Shown here piece after piece: positions 1 through 8,120 of a stretch of DNA of 32,134 nt. How positions within the stretch are numbered: the stretch's first letter is position 1; every line of letters starts with the position of its first letter. The notes under the pieces are model-generated. The model searched no databases, was not told the DNA's origin, and saw only the letters and a list, made by a program, of their open reading frames with translations. The position numbers were made by a program, and so were the translations under genes. The stretch is from the NCBI GenBank assembly GCA_937122485.1, contig CAKZKH010000240.1, forward strand, positions 1-32,134, written 5' to 3'. Origin of the DNA: an uncultured bacterium. GTDB lineage: Bacteria; Bipolaricaulota; Bipolaricaulia; Bipolaricaulales; Bipolaricaulaceae.

Positions 1-662
1 CCCTTCTCAGGGGCGGCCGGGCGGGGGTCGCCCACAGCCCCGGACCGAGAGAAGTCCCGGGTGTCGTAGCCGATCTCCACGGCGTGGACCTTCTTGCCCC
101 ATTCGGAGGCTGCCCCAGCCGCCGCTTCAGCAAACCGCTCCTTGCGCACAAGGTCGGGGGCGATCGCCCACACCACCGAGGCCTCCATCTCCCCGGCATG
201 TCCTCCTCCTCCCGGGGAGACGACCTCGGCCACCACCTCGGGAATGGACCGCCACCACACGTACACGTAGGCGAAGATGTTCTCCTGACGGAGCTTGCGG
301 GCGGCTTCCTCCAGGGCCGGGGTGTTGCCTCCGTGGCCGTTGACAAACACCACGCGGTTCCGCCCGTGGCTGGCCAGAGCCCGGGCCAGTTCGCTCACGT
401 AGGCCTTGAGGGTCTCCGGGGAGACCCACAGGGTCCCCCAGAACTGGCGGTGGTGCTCGGACACCCCCACCGGAACCGTGGGGAGCACCAGCCAGGGCCC
501 GGCCTGAGCCGCCCGGCGGGCGATCTCCTGGGCCGTCATCCAGTCCGTCCCCAGGGGCAAGTGAGGCCCGTGCTGCTCGGTGGACCCCACGGGAAGCAAC
601 GCCACCTTGGCCTGGGCCAGCGCCCCCCGGGCATCCGCCCAACTCATGCGAGAAATCTCCAC
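1..662 (-). CDS. Creatininase-family amidohydrolase (C-terminus cut by window edge)
   Basis: Members of this family are metal-dependent amidohydrolases acting on cyclic or linear amides (creatinine, formamidopyrimidines, cofactor precursors); the exact substrate cannot be read here. The visible 220 codons contain the family hallmarks: PVGSTEQHGPHLPLGTD at about residues 24-40 (metal ligands E29, H31, D40), NGHGGN in the middle, and GGHAGEMEAS carrying the later catalytic/metal Glu. The start is a GTG at 662, preceded by a strong GGAGG Shine-Dalgarno 4 nt upstream; the first ATG (647) is five codons later and lacks such a site. It is divergent from the beta-helix gene at 745. The 3' end lies beyond position 1, so roughly 20-40 residues are probably missing. 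Family assignment is firm; function is open. Confidence 0.9.
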   Translation of the reverse strand, partial: MEISRMSWADARGALAQAKVALLPVGSTEQHGPHLPLGTDWMTAQEIARRAAQAGPWLVLPTVPVGVSEHHRQFWGTLWVSPETLKAYVSELARALASHGRNRVVFVNGHGGNTPALEEAARKLRQENIFAYVYVWWRSIPEVVAEVVSPGGGGHAGEMEASVVWAIAPDLVRKERFAEAAAGAASEWGKKVHAVEIGYDTRDFSRSGAVGDPRPAAPEK

Positions 663-689
663 AATTCCTCCTTCCTTTTTACACAGCGT

Positions 690-718
690 TTGCCCAATCT
701 TAGCCCAACCGCTATTCT
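690..718 (+). promoter_or_regulatory. Candidate sigma70-type promoter for the beta-helix gene
   Basis: TTGCCC (690-695) and TATTCT (713-718) are separated by 17 nt in the divergent intergenic region. Each hexamer matches the consensus at 4 of 6 positions. Transcription would start near 725, leaving a ~20 nt leader that contains the AAGGAGG ribosome site (734-740) before the ATG at 745. I found no equally good promoter for the divergent creatininase gene. Confidence 0.5.
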
Positions 719-744
719 TCCATGTCGTAAGGCAAGGAGGCGCC

Positions 745-2610
745 ATGCGAAAGTTCTTTGTCCTTCTTTTGTTCGTTCTGGCCTTTGTGCCGGCCTGGGC
801 TGCCGAGCGGGGCCCCATCAGCATCCGCTCCGACGCGGACTTCACAGAAGCCAACGGGGTTGTGGGCGGGCAAGGGACCCCCGAAGACCCCTACCTCATC
901 GTGGGTTGGACCATCCAGGTCGGCACAGGCGCGCCCTACGGGATCTACATGGAGAAGACCACCGCCTCGTTTGTGGTCCGGGGCTGCGTCATCGTAGGGG
1001 CGATGAACCCCAACGGGGCGGCCATCTACCTGGCTGACGTCCAAGGTGGAGTGGTCGAGGACTGCCTCCTCCGGGACTGCCTCAACGGCGTGGTGATCCA
1101 AACCTCCCAGGACGTAACCGTGCGGGACATGTTCCTGGGCGTGCGGGGCGTGGGCCTGCGGGTTCTCGGGGCCCAACCCGAGCACTTCCGCCATGACATC
1201 GCCCCCACCTCCACCGTGAACGGAAACCCCATCTACTACTACTACGGGGCGAAAGACCTCGATCTCAGCGACCTTTCTGGCGGACACATCACCCTGGCCA
1301 ACTGCGAGAACGTGACCGTCCGCAAGGCCAAGGTGGACCAAGGGGACGGTATCACCGTGGCCTTCAGCCGCAAGATCCGCATCGAGGGGGCGGACCTGTC
1401 CCGGGCCCGCAGCCACGGGATCTTGGTCCTTTCCTCGCCGGGCACCGTGGTAACCCGCTGCGACCGCATCGCCAACTCCGCCCAGGCCGGCGTAGCCCTA
1501 GTTCTCTCCGACGACAGCCGGGTGGAATACTGCGGGATCTACGCCAACCAGGTCGGGGTGTACCTCAATGCCTCCGACCGGGTGCGCGTTTTCAATTCCT
1601 ACTTTGCGGCCAACCCCCTGGGGATCCGGGTGACCGGGGCTTGCGAGGATGTGCTGATCCAGGACGGACTGTTCTACCAAAACCGGCAAGACATCGAGGT
1701 GGAGTCCGCCGTGAGACCGGTGGTGGAGCGGTGCGCGTTCGCCGAATCGGACATCGCCGTGTTTATGGGCAAAGGGGTCACCTACCCCCACGTCCTGTAT
1801 TGCACGATGGTCCAGACCGGGTATGGGATCTCCAACTTCGGTTCCTACGGCCTGTTCCAGCGCAACCTCATCACCCGGGCCAACATCGCCATCATCTTTG
1901 AGGAGGCCTACAAAGAGGCCACACCCACCGGGAACGTAGTGCACGCCAACGTGATCTACAACTCCACCGATGCCTTCTACTTGGGAACGGACACCGTGGG
2001 GAACACGGTGTACGAGAACCTGGTGTGGAAGGTGATGAGGCCGGCTCGGGACCTGGGCAAGGACAACCGCTGGAGCCTGTACGGGCGGGGGAACTGGTAC
2101 TCCGACTACAAGGGTCAGGACGAAAACAACGACGGCATCGGGGATACCCCTGTGGTGTTCGGGGGAGGGGCTCAGGACACGGCCCCGCTCATGAGCCGGG
2201 CGTTCTACCCAGGGTTCCCGGGCGTGGTGGGCTCCATGGAAGAGCGGACCATGGCTGTGGAGGACGACACAGGCCAACGCCTGACCCTCCAGGTGCGGAT
2301 CGCCGATCAGGCCCACGAACGGTTCACTGGGTTCCAGGCCCTCCCTCCCGAGCTGGCCCAGGACTTGGCCATCCTGTTCGTGTTTGAACAGCCTACGCCC
2401 AGCCAGTTCCACATGCGCAACGTGTTCCTCCCGCTGGATATCGTGTTCTGGAGCGACAAAGGCGAGTACCTGGGGCGCAACAGGATGGAGGCCGATTCCA
2501 AGGACCTATACGGGGCCGCCAGCCTGTTCCTCCTGGCCTTGGAGGTCCCGGCAGGGAAGATCGAGGCGGCGGGCCTCAAGCCCCCGTTCAAGCTGATCCA
2601 AAAGCTGTGA
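745..2610 (+). CDS. Exported NosD-like right-handed beta-helix protein fused to DUF192
   Basis: A 621-residue predicted exported protein. Residues 1-21 form a signal peptide (MRKFF, hydrophobic run, then WAA). Residues ~35-450 consist of short repeating beta-strand turns (VVEDCLL, VTVRDM, VRVFNSYF and similar) typical of right-handed parallel beta-helix/CASH proteins. Around 455-485 lies the NosD-family closing signature NWYSDYKGQDENNDGIGDTP followed by APLM. Residues ~500-621 match DUF192: an Arg-Leu-rich beta core, LAILFVF, FHMRNVFLPLDIVFW. NosD is a periplasmic accessory protein for nitrous oxide reductase, but such helices also serve as surface carbohydrate-binding or lyase scaffolds, and no nos genes are nearby. 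ATG 745 is chosen over upstream codons because of the signal peptide and AAGGAGG at 734-740. The HAD gene starts within its stop codon. Confidence 0.85.
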   Translation: MRKFFVLLLFVLAFVPAWAAERGPISIRSDADFTEANGVVGGQGTPEDPYLIVGWTIQVGTGAPYGIYMEKTTASFVVRGCVIVGAMNPNGAAIYLADVQGGVVEDCLLRDCLNGVVIQTSQDVTVRDMFLGVRGVGLRVLGAQPEHFRHDIAPTSTVNGNPIYYYYGAKDLDLSDLSGGHITLANCENVTVRKAKVDQGDGITVAFSRKIRIEGADLSRARSHGILVLSSPGTVVTRCDRIANSAQAGVALVLSDDSRVEYCGIYANQVGVYLNASDRVRVFNSYFAANPLGIRVTGACEDVLIQDGLFYQNRQDIEVESAVRPVVERCAFAESDIAVFMGKGVTYPHVLYCTMVQTGYGISNFGSYGLFQRNLITRANIAIIFEEAYKEATPTGNVVHANVIYNSTDAFYLGTDTVGNTVYENLVWKVMRPARDLGKDNRWSLYGRGNWYSDYKGQDENNDGIGDTPVVFGGGAQDTAPLMSRAFYPGFPGVVGSMEERTMAVEDDTGQRLTLQVRIADQAHERFTGFQALPPELAQDLAILFVFEQPTPSQFHMRNVFLPLDIVFWSDKGEYLGRNRMEADSKDLYGAASLFLLALEVPAGKIEAAGLKPPFKLIQKL

Positions 2611-3266
2611 TCCGGGCCGTCTTCTTTGACCTGGACGGGACCCTCGTCCGGTACAAGGGCGTGGAGTACGAGTCCAGCTGGGGGGCCATCGGCCTGGCTG
2701 CAGGTCTTGGGCCCCAGTGGGACGCCCTCCTTGCCAAGTACAAGGGGCGGATGGAACTGTACGGGCAGTGGGTGGAGGAGTGCGCCGCCCTTCTCACGGG
2801 CCTTCCTGTGAAGACGGTGGAGGCGGGAATCTTCCCGCCTCCGTACGCCCAGGGGGCCCGCCAGGCCGTCCGCCAGCTCCGCCAAGAGGGGTACTTCCTG
2901 GGCATCGTGTCCTCCGGGGTGAGTCTCGTGGCCGAGCGAGCCCGGGACGAACTGGGGCTGCACTTTGCCGTGGCCAACGAGCTGGTGGTCCAGGACGGGC
3001 GGTTCACCGGACAAGCCGTGATTCGGGTAGACCTGGCCGGGAAGCTGCGGGCGGTGGAAGAGGAGGCCCACCGGCTGGGCTTGTCTCTGGACGAGGTGGC
3101 CTTCGTAGGTGACCACTTCAACGACATTCCGGTGTTGCAGGCCGTGGGTTGCGGAATCGCCCATGCTCCCAAGCATCCCGAGGCCGCCCGGGTGGCCCGG
3201 TTCGTGGTGGAAGACTTTCACCCCATCCCCGAGATCCTGCGCCAGCTCCGAGTTGACGGATTCTGA
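2607..3266 (+). CDS. HAD-superfamily phosphatase, SerB-like
   Basis: A 219-residue cytoplasmic HAD hydrolase. Motif I is FFDLDGT (nucleophile D8, acid/base D10), motif II is VSSG (S102/S103), motif III Lys is probably K147, and motif IV is VGDHFNDIPVL (D169, D173). The segment ANELVVQDGRFTGQ before motif III resembles phosphoserine phosphatase (SerB, subclass IB), so hydrolysis of phosphoserine or another small phosphomonoester is likely; specificity is not proven. The cap between motifs I and II (~18-90) is helical, as expected for type C1. The GTG start at 2607 overlaps the previous stop by 4 nt (GTGA), indicating translational coupling. A perfect hairpin-forming inverted repeat lies inside the gene at 2819-2842. 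Confidence 0.85.
   Translation: MIRAVFFDLDGTLVRYKGVEYESSWGAIGLAAGLGPQWDALLAKYKGRMELYGQWVEECAALLTGLPVKTVEAGIFPPPYAQGARQAVRQLRQEGYFLGIVSSGVSLVAERARDELGLHFAVANELVVQDGRFTGQAVIRVDLAGKLRAVEEEAHRLGLSLDEVAFVGDHFNDIPVLQAVGCGIAHAPKHPEAARVARFVVEDFHPIPEILRQLRVDGF
2819..2842. repeat. Intragenic 11-bp inverted repeat (hairpin) in the HAD gene
   Basis: GGAGGCGGGAA (2819-2829) and TTCCCGCCTCC (2832-2842) are perfect reverse complements with only TC between them. In RNA this gives about a 10-bp GC-rich stem with a 4-nt loop. There is no T-tract, so it is not a standard terminator. The codons read G-G-E/A-G-I-F-P-P in the cap domain. Confidence 0.7.
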
Positions 3267-3271
3267 GGCCA

Positions 3272-3286
3272 GGGCCACAATGGCCC
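3272..3286 (+). other. Small intergenic hairpin before ftsZ
   Basis: GGGCCA and TGGCCC form a 6-bp stem around a CAA loop in the 26-nt gap between the HAD stop and the ftsZ ATG at 3293. There is no T-run, so termination is unlikely. It lies where the ftsZ ribosome site should be, and no clear GGAGG is seen there; the hairpin could modulate initiation. Confidence 0.35.
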
Positions 3287-3292
3287 CGGTCT

Positions 3293-4651
3293 ATGCCGCG
3301 TGCTGGAGGCAAAGAAGAGTGGGGCAAGCGCTGGCAACAGTTTCTGACCAGCGTCCCCGACCAGATGCTGCGCGCTTGTTTGCCCATCTCACCCGAAAAG
3401 GTCCGCTTGGACGGCAAATCCCTGGTCATCGAGGTCGACTCCGACTACAAGAGGGACTACGTTCGGCGCAAAGTGGAGAAGCTGGCCGATCCTGTCCGCC
3501 AGGTGTTTGGGGAGGTCGCGGTGGAGATCCTAGGGCCGGCCCGCAAGGCCGAGCCGGAGCTTCCCCTTGTGGAGGCCGTCAAGCGGCCCCCCGCCCCCCG
3601 CAGGGTCGCTGCCGCCCCAGCCAAGATCCTGGTCGTGGGGATTGGAACCGGAGGCATCAACGCCCTCCAGCGCATGCGCCAGCGCGACCCGGGAAGCGTG
3701 ATGTTCATCGCCATGGACACCGACAGCCAAGTGCTGTCCACCTGCCAAGCGGACGAGACCCTCCTTTTGGGGAACAAGACCACCCGGGGACGCAGCACCG
3801 GGGGCGACCCCGAGAAGGGCAAAAAGGCCGCCGAGGACGCCACCTGGGAAATCGAACAGCTCATCGGGGACGCCAACCTGGTGTTTCTCACCTGCGGGCT
3901 GGGCGGAGGTACGGGCACTGGAGCAGCCCCGGTGCTTGGCCAGATCGCCCGCCAGCGCAAAGCCCTCACCGTCGGGGTGGTCACCCTTCCGTTCTCCTTC
4001 GAGGGGGCGGTGCGCAAGCAACGGGCCGAGACAGGCCTGGCCCGCCTGGCCGAGAGAACCGACGTCCTGATCGTCATCCGCAACGACCGGCTGCTCGACA
4101 TGGCCCCGAACCTGTCGCTGCCCAAGGCCTTTGAGCTCGCCGATGAGGTGCTGCTCAAGGGCGTGCGGGGCGTGAGCGATCTCGTGACGGTCCCTGGGCT
4201 GGTGAACCTGGACTTCGCCGACGTGGCCGCCATCCTCCGCGGCGCGGGAACAGCCATGATGGGCACCGGGGAAGCCGCGGGAGAAAACCGAGCCCTCCGA
4301 GCAGCCAAGGCCGCGGTGTCCAACCCCCTCCTGGAAGGGGGAACCATCCAGGGCGCCCGGCGGGTGCTCCTCAACATCACCGGAGGACAGGACCTCACCC
4401 TCAACGAGGTCATCCAGGCCGCGGATTTCATCCGCAAGGCCACGGGCGTGGAGACCGACCTCACCTTCGGCGCTGTGGTCCGCCCGGAGCACGAGCACCG
4501 CGTGCACATCACCACCATCGCCGCAGACTTCAAACCCACCGCAACCCAGGAGGAAGAGAAACGGGAGAGGATCCGCCCGACGATCCCCCGCCGCTCCCCC
4601 GACGAGAACACCGACATCCCCACGTTCCTGCGGCGAAAAAGCGAGGATTAG
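3293..4651 (+). CDS. ftsZ: Cell-division GTPase FtsZ with a DnaA/DnaX-like N-terminal extension
   Basis: FtsZ polymerises with GTP into the Z-ring at the division site. Residues ~110-415 are the tubulin/FtsZ core: the first nucleotide loop GIGTGGINA (116-124; canonical is closer to GVGGGGSNA), tubulin signature GGGTGTG (204-210), VTLPFSFEG, NDRLLD, and the T7 catalytic loop NLDFAD (305-310). The C-terminal peptide DIPTFLRR (441-448) is the conserved FtsA/SepF/ZipA-binding tail, so this is a genuine FtsZ. Unusual is residues 1-80: a Trp-containing helix, LPISPEKV, a strand pair (LVIEVDS), a helix DYVRRKVEKLADPVRQVFG and a strand VAVEIL, resembling DnaA domain I or the DnaX C-terminal domain, followed by a Pro/Ala linker (81-109). 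FtsZ usually lacks this and is ~350-400 residues; here it is 452. The ATG has only a weak ribosome site. Confidence 0.93.
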   Translation: MPRAGGKEEWGKRWQQFLTSVPDQMLRACLPISPEKVRLDGKSLVIEVDSDYKRDYVRRKVEKLADPVRQVFGEVAVEILGPARKAEPELPLVEAVKRPPAPRRVAAAPAKILVVGIGTGGINALQRMRQRDPGSVMFIAMDTDSQVLSTCQADETLLLGNKTTRGRSTGGDPEKGKKAAEDATWEIEQLIGDANLVFLTCGLGGGTGTGAAPVLGQIARQRKALTVGVVTLPFSFEGAVRKQRAETGLARLAERTDVLIVIRNDRLLDMAPNLSLPKAFELADEVLLKGVRGVSDLVTVPGLVNLDFADVAAILRGAGTAMMGTGEAAGENRALRAAKAAVSNPLLEGGTIQGARRVLLNITGGQDLTLNEVIQAADFIRKATGVETDLTFGAVVRPEHEHRVHITTIAADFKPTATQEEEKRERIRPTIPRRSPDENTDIPTFLRRKSED

Positions 4652-4659
4652 GAGGAACC

Positions 4660-5373
4660 ATGAAGAGATGCCTAGTTCTGCTGACCGTGTTCACCTTGGG
4701 ATCTGGGGCCGGCCTGGCCCAAGCAAGCCTGGCTCGATTGGAGCAGGTGTTGTCGGACTGGCGGCTGGGCTGCTGGGGGTGCGGAACCCGGTTCAACTGG
4801 AGTGGGGAACAGTGGGCGGCGTTCACTGCGGGCCGCCTGTGCTCCTTGGGCTTTGCCGCCAAGCTTGCCAGTTCAGGAGGGGAATGGTGGGTTGTGGTAA
4901 CGCTGACTGACCCTGAGCCCAGGGTGATCCCCGTCCTTCCGGGCTTGCCCCCCACGGACAAAGCCGGGCAGTATGCCCAGGGCGTTTACCTCGGCCAGGT
5001 GGCCAGACTTCCCAGCGGAGCCTTCGATCCCAAGTACCTCAGCCCCACCACCCTGAACGAGCTCCCCCCCAACATTCCACCCTCGGTCAAGGTGCACTGG
5101 ACCCCACCCCAGGTGGAACCCGGGCAGGAAGTCCTGTTTTTCGCCGAGGTCGCCGATCCCGACGGGCAAGTGGTGTCCGTCACCTGGGACTTTGGGGAGG
5201 GCATGACCTCGAGCCTGTGGTCCGCCCCATTCGTGTTCCCTGAGTCAGGGACCTTCGAGGTGAGTGTGACGGTGGTGGACAACCTGGGCGCGGCGGTGAC
5301 CGCCCGAGTGAAGGTAAGTGTGGAGCGGTTTGCCCCGCCCCCCTCCGGTGGCGGATGCGGCTGTCAGCGCTAG
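4660..5373 (+). CDS. Secreted PKD-domain protein with a Cys-rich C-terminal tail
   Basis: A 237-residue exported protein. Residues 1-22 are a signal peptide ending near LAQA. A segment around residues 30-75 has C38xxC41 and many Trp. A PKD-type immunoglobulin-like domain spans ~148-223, recognised by ADPDGQVVSVTWDFGEG and the later FEVSVTVVDNLG; such domains serve protein-protein or carbohydrate contacts at the cell surface. The chain ends in PPPSGGGCGCQR, a Gly/Cys tail resembling the first half of some C-terminal sorting signals but without a following membrane helix. The ATG follows GGAGG at 4651-4655, which overlaps the ftsZ stop. The next gene begins inside this one (19-nt overlap), so the two are probably co-translated. 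The N-terminal half is not recognised. Confidence 0.75.
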   Translation: MKRCLVLLTVFTLGSGAGLAQASLARLEQVLSDWRLGCWGCGTRFNWSGEQWAAFTAGRLCSLGFAAKLASSGGEWWVVVTLTDPEPRVIPVLPGLPPTDKAGQYAQGVYLGQVARLPSGAFDPKYLSPTTLNELPPNIPPSVKVHWTPPQVEPGQEVLFFAEVADPDGQVVSVTWDFGEGMTSSLWSAPFVFPESGTFEVSVTVVDNLGAAVTARVKVSVERFAPPPSGGGCGCQR

Positions 5374-6677
5374 CCCTGGCCCTGGCCTGGGCCGTAAACG
5401 GCCTGGGAGCCGATCTCCGGTACAACCTCATCTTGGAGGTGGGGGAAACCGGGCAACTGCATGGTCAGGTCACGGTGAGCGGCGTGGCCCAAGGTTTTTG
5501 GAACGAGCTCGCCTTTCGCCTCTACCCGGCCGCCCAGGGGCCAAGCTGCCTCTTTGTCCGCTCGGCCCACGTGGGCAGCGAACGCACGGAGTGGTTTTCC
5601 TCCGATCCCACCACGGTCAGGGTGCCGCTCGAGCTCTCCCCGGGTCAGACCTACTCCGTGACGCTGGAGTTTGCCGGCCAGGTTCCCCCGTTCGGGGCCG
5701 GGGGCTACGGGATCTTTGCCCGAACCCCCACCACCCTCACCCTGGCCCAAGCCTATCCCATTCTGGCCGTGTGGGACGGGGGGTGGGTCATCACCCCTGC
5801 CTTGCCCTGGGGCGACGCCATTTTTGCCGAAGCGGCGGACTACACGGCGGAGATCCTGGCCCCGTTGGGGTGGACGGTGGTGGCCTCAGGGTCCGAGAAG
5901 CAGGTTGAGCCCGGACGGTGGCGGGTGGAGGGACAAAACTTGCGGGAACTCGGCCTGGTCCTCGTGCGAGGGTACGAGGTGGAGGAGACCTTCCAGGAGG
6001 GCGTCCAGCTGCGGAGCTTCTTCCCAACGAGCCTGGGGTACGGAGGAAGACAAGCCCTGGAGGTGGCAACCCAGTCCCTGGCCGCTTTCGACCCCCTGGG
6101 GGCTTTCCCATTCCTCGAGGTCGACCTCGTGGCCGTCCCCTTGGCTGGTGTGGCCGGTGTCGAGTACCCCGGGCTCATCCTGGCCCACGACCTCTACTAC
6201 GACCCAAGCCGCGGCGATTCGTTCTTTTTCGCCATGGTGGTGGCCCATGAGCTCGCCCACCAGTTCTGGTACGCCGAGGTGGGCAGCAATCCCTGGAGCG
6301 AACCGTGGCTGGACGAGGCCCTCACCACCTACACCTCCGGCCTCTATTTCGCCGAGCAGGGCGAACTCCACCTCATCCTCAGCTATTGGGAACGTTCGGC
6401 CTCCTGGGGCCGGTGGGCCAACCCCCAGGCCGCGATCACCAGCCCTCTTTCCGCCTTCCCCGATGGGCGAGGGTACGGAGGGATCGTGTACTCAAGCGGG
6501 GCCCTGTGGTTCCGTAAGGTGGAAGCCCGCATGGGGAGCGAGAGTTTCTTCCGGGCCCTCCGCAGGTACCGGGAGGAGTTCCGCTGGCGCATCGCCACAG
6601 GAAAGGATCTCCTTCGCATCCTGAGCGAAGAGAGCGTGGACCCCCTTGGGGACCTGTTGTTGGAGCTGGGGAACTAG
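5355..6677 (+). CDS. M1-like (gluzincin) zinc metallopeptidase, exported
   Basis: A 440-residue protein with an N-terminal signal peptide (MRLSALALALAWAVNG) and an M1-type catalytic domain. The zinc site is HELAH (H298, E299, H302) with E321 in WLDEA exactly 18 residues later, giving HExxH-x18-E. Upstream is GVEYPG, the M1-like counterpart of the GAMEN exopeptidase loop in this bacterial subgroup, and Tyr residues in GYGGIVYSSG may supply the catalytic Tyr. It probably cleaves peptides in the periplasm or outside the cell. The C-terminal HEAT-like domain of full aminopeptidase N is missing, as in other short bacterial M1-like proteins. The start lies within the PKD gene; the stop overlaps the convergent permease stop through a shared CTAG (6674-6677). 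Confidence 0.88.
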   Translation: MRLSALALALAWAVNGLGADLRYNLILEVGETGQLHGQVTVSGVAQGFWNELAFRLYPAAQGPSCLFVRSAHVGSERTEWFSSDPTTVRVPLELSPGQTYSVTLEFAGQVPPFGAGGYGIFARTPTTLTLAQAYPILAVWDGGWVITPALPWGDAIFAEAADYTAEILAPLGWTVVASGSEKQVEPGRWRVEGQNLRELGLVLVRGYEVEETFQEGVQLRSFFPTSLGYGGRQALEVATQSLAAFDPLGAFPFLEVDLVAVPLAGVAGVEYPGLILAHDLYYDPSRGDSFFFAMVVAHELAHQFWYAEVGSNPWSEPWLDEALTTYTSGLYFAEQGELHLILSYWERSASWGRWANPQAAITSPLSAFPDGRGYGGIVYSSGALWFRKVEARMGSESFFRALRRYREEFRWRIATGKDLLRILSEESVDPLGDLLLELGN

Positions 6678-7369
6678 ACTGACCGCCGCGGGGTACCCAA
6701 ACCAGGGATCCGCACCCGTCCCTCCACCCAGCGCAGCACCAGGGTCAAGATGAGGACCAAGGCCAGGTAGAACAGGGCCACAATGATGTACACCTCGAAG
6801 TACCGAAACGTCCGGGACTGAATCCACCGCCCGGCCCCGAACAGGTCCATCGTCCCTGCGTCCAAGCGCGTGAGGGAAACGATCGAGGAGTACTTCAACA
6901 TGTAGATGAGCTCGTTGGACCAGGGAGGGATCACCAAGCGGAGGGCCTGGGGAAGGATCACGTGGCGGATGGCCTGGACGCGGGTCATCCCCAACGAACG
7001 GGCCGCCATCATCTGCCCAGCCTTGACGGACTGGATGGCCCCCCGGAAGTACTCGGCCTGGTAGGCCGCGGTGTTGAGGGTCATGGCCACCAGACCTGCC
7101 CAGAACGGGGATAAGGCAATCCCCACGGTCGGGAGGCCAAAGTAGATGGTAAGGAGCTGAACAAGGAGGGGCGTGCCCCGAAAGAAGTGCACGTAGCCGC
7201 TGGCCAACCAGTACAGAGGGGAAAACTTGCCTCCACTGTACACCCGCACCAGCCCCAGCAGGGCACCGAACACCGCGCCCAATCCCATGCACAGCGCGGT
7301 GAGCTCGAGGGTCAACACCAACCCTTGGCTCAAGCGGGGAAGCCAGGCCCAGTCAAAGACCAGGTTCAC
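6674..7369 (-). CDS. Polar amino acid ABC transporter permease (second permease)
   Basis: A 231-residue inner-membrane permease of the HisM/GlnP family. It has about five hydrophobic segments and the cytoplasmic EAA coupling loop, read as [20 protein letters not shown] followed by LPQALR, which docks onto the ATPase. [11 protein letters not shown] and [12 protein letters not shown] are typical family motifs. It starts with GTG at 7369 (GGAGG just upstream) overlapping the ATPase stop by 4 nt, and is the last gene of the operon. The two permeases are about equal in length and probably form a heterodimer. Its stop shares CTAG with the convergent peptidase gene, leaving no room for a terminator between them. 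Confidence 0.92.
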   Translation of the reverse strand: MNLVFDWAWLPRLSQGLVLTLELTALCMGLGAVFGALLGLVRVYSGGKFSPLYWLASGYVHFFRGTPLLVQLLTIYFGLPTVGIALSPFWAGLVAMTLNTAAYQAEYFRGAIQSVKAGQMMAARSLGMTRVQAIRHVILPQALRLVIPPWSNELIYMLKYSSIVSLTRLDAGTMDLFGAGRWIQSRTFRYFEVYIIVALFYLALVLILTLVLRWVEGRVRIPGLGTPRRSV

Positions 7370-8118
7370 CGGCCCTCCTGACCGTAAAGCTCACTGATCC
7401 GCCGGAGAAACTCCGCCGTGCGGGGCTTTTCTGGGGACCGGAACAGTCGATCCGGTGGGCCATGTTCGACGATAACCCCACCTTCCATGAACACAATCTC
7501 GTCGGCCACGCTGCGGGCAAAGCCCATCTCGTGGGTGACGACGATCATCGTCATCCCCTCTTCGGCCAGCCGGATCATCACCGCCAGGACCTCCCCGATG
7601 AGCTCAGGGTCGAGGGCGCTGGTGGGCTCGTCGAACAAAATGAGCTTGGGGTCCATGGCCAGAGCCCGGGCGATGGAAACCCGTTGCTGTTGACCGCCCG
7701 AAAGCTGGGCAGGGTAAGCCTTGGCCTTGTGCCGGAGGCCCACCCGCTCCAACTCCGCCATGGCCCGGTCGGTGGCTTCCTTCTTGGGCAACTTCTTCAC
7801 CGACACCAACCCCAGGCGCACGTTGTCCAGGGCCGTAAGGTGGGTGAACAGGTTGAAGTCCTGGAACACAAACCCAATCTGGGCGCGGATGTGGTTGATG
7901 TCGGTCTTGGCCGAGGTGACCTCCACGTTTTCCAGCCAAATGCGGCCGGAGTCGGGCTCGGTCAGGCGGTTGACGCACCGCAGGAGGGTGGATTTCCCCG
8001 TGCCCGAGGGCCCAATCACCACCTTGGTCTCCCCCCGGTTCAGGGTGAGCGACACGCCCTTGAGGACTTCTTCCCGCCCGTACCGCTTGTGCACATCCTC
8101 GACCGTGAGCAAGGTCAC
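7366..8118 (-). CDS. Polar amino acid ABC transporter ATP-binding protein
   Basis: A 250-residue ATPase of the GlnQ/HisP family that powers amino acid import. Visible motifs in order: Walker [11 protein letters not shown]-loop FVFQDFNLF, signature LSGGQQQR, Walker B LILFDEP, D-loop SALD, and the switch His in [25 protein letters not shown] and the H-T-ALDNV segment are typical of this subfamily. The start is GTG 8118, preceded by GGAGG (8124-8128); the open frame continues upstream only as an antiparallel-looking shadow over the first permease. It sits 2 nt after that permease's stop and overlaps the second permease by 4 nt. Confidence 0.95.
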   Translation of the reverse strand: MTLLTVEDVHKRYGREEVLKGVSLTLNRGETKVVIGPSGTGKSTLLRCVNRLTEPDSGRIWLENVEVTSAKTDINHIRAQIGFVFQDFNLFTHLTALDNVRLGLVSVKKLPKKEATDRAMAELERVGLRHKAKAYPAQLSGGQQQRVSIARALAMDPKLILFDEPTSALDPELIGEVLAVMIRLAEEGMTMIVVTHEMGFARSVADEIVFMEGGVIVEHGPPDRLFRSPEKPRTAEFLRRISELYGQEGR

Positions 8119-8120
8119 AG

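Noticed and set aside
580-744. Earlier start for the beta-helix protein
   Set aside because: It would bury the signal peptide behind 55 residues and overlap the divergent creatininase gene; AAGGAGG supports ATG 745.
6660-6690. Terminator between the peptidase and the aa-ABC operon
   Set aside because: The convergent stops share CTAG and no stem followed by T-tract is visible.
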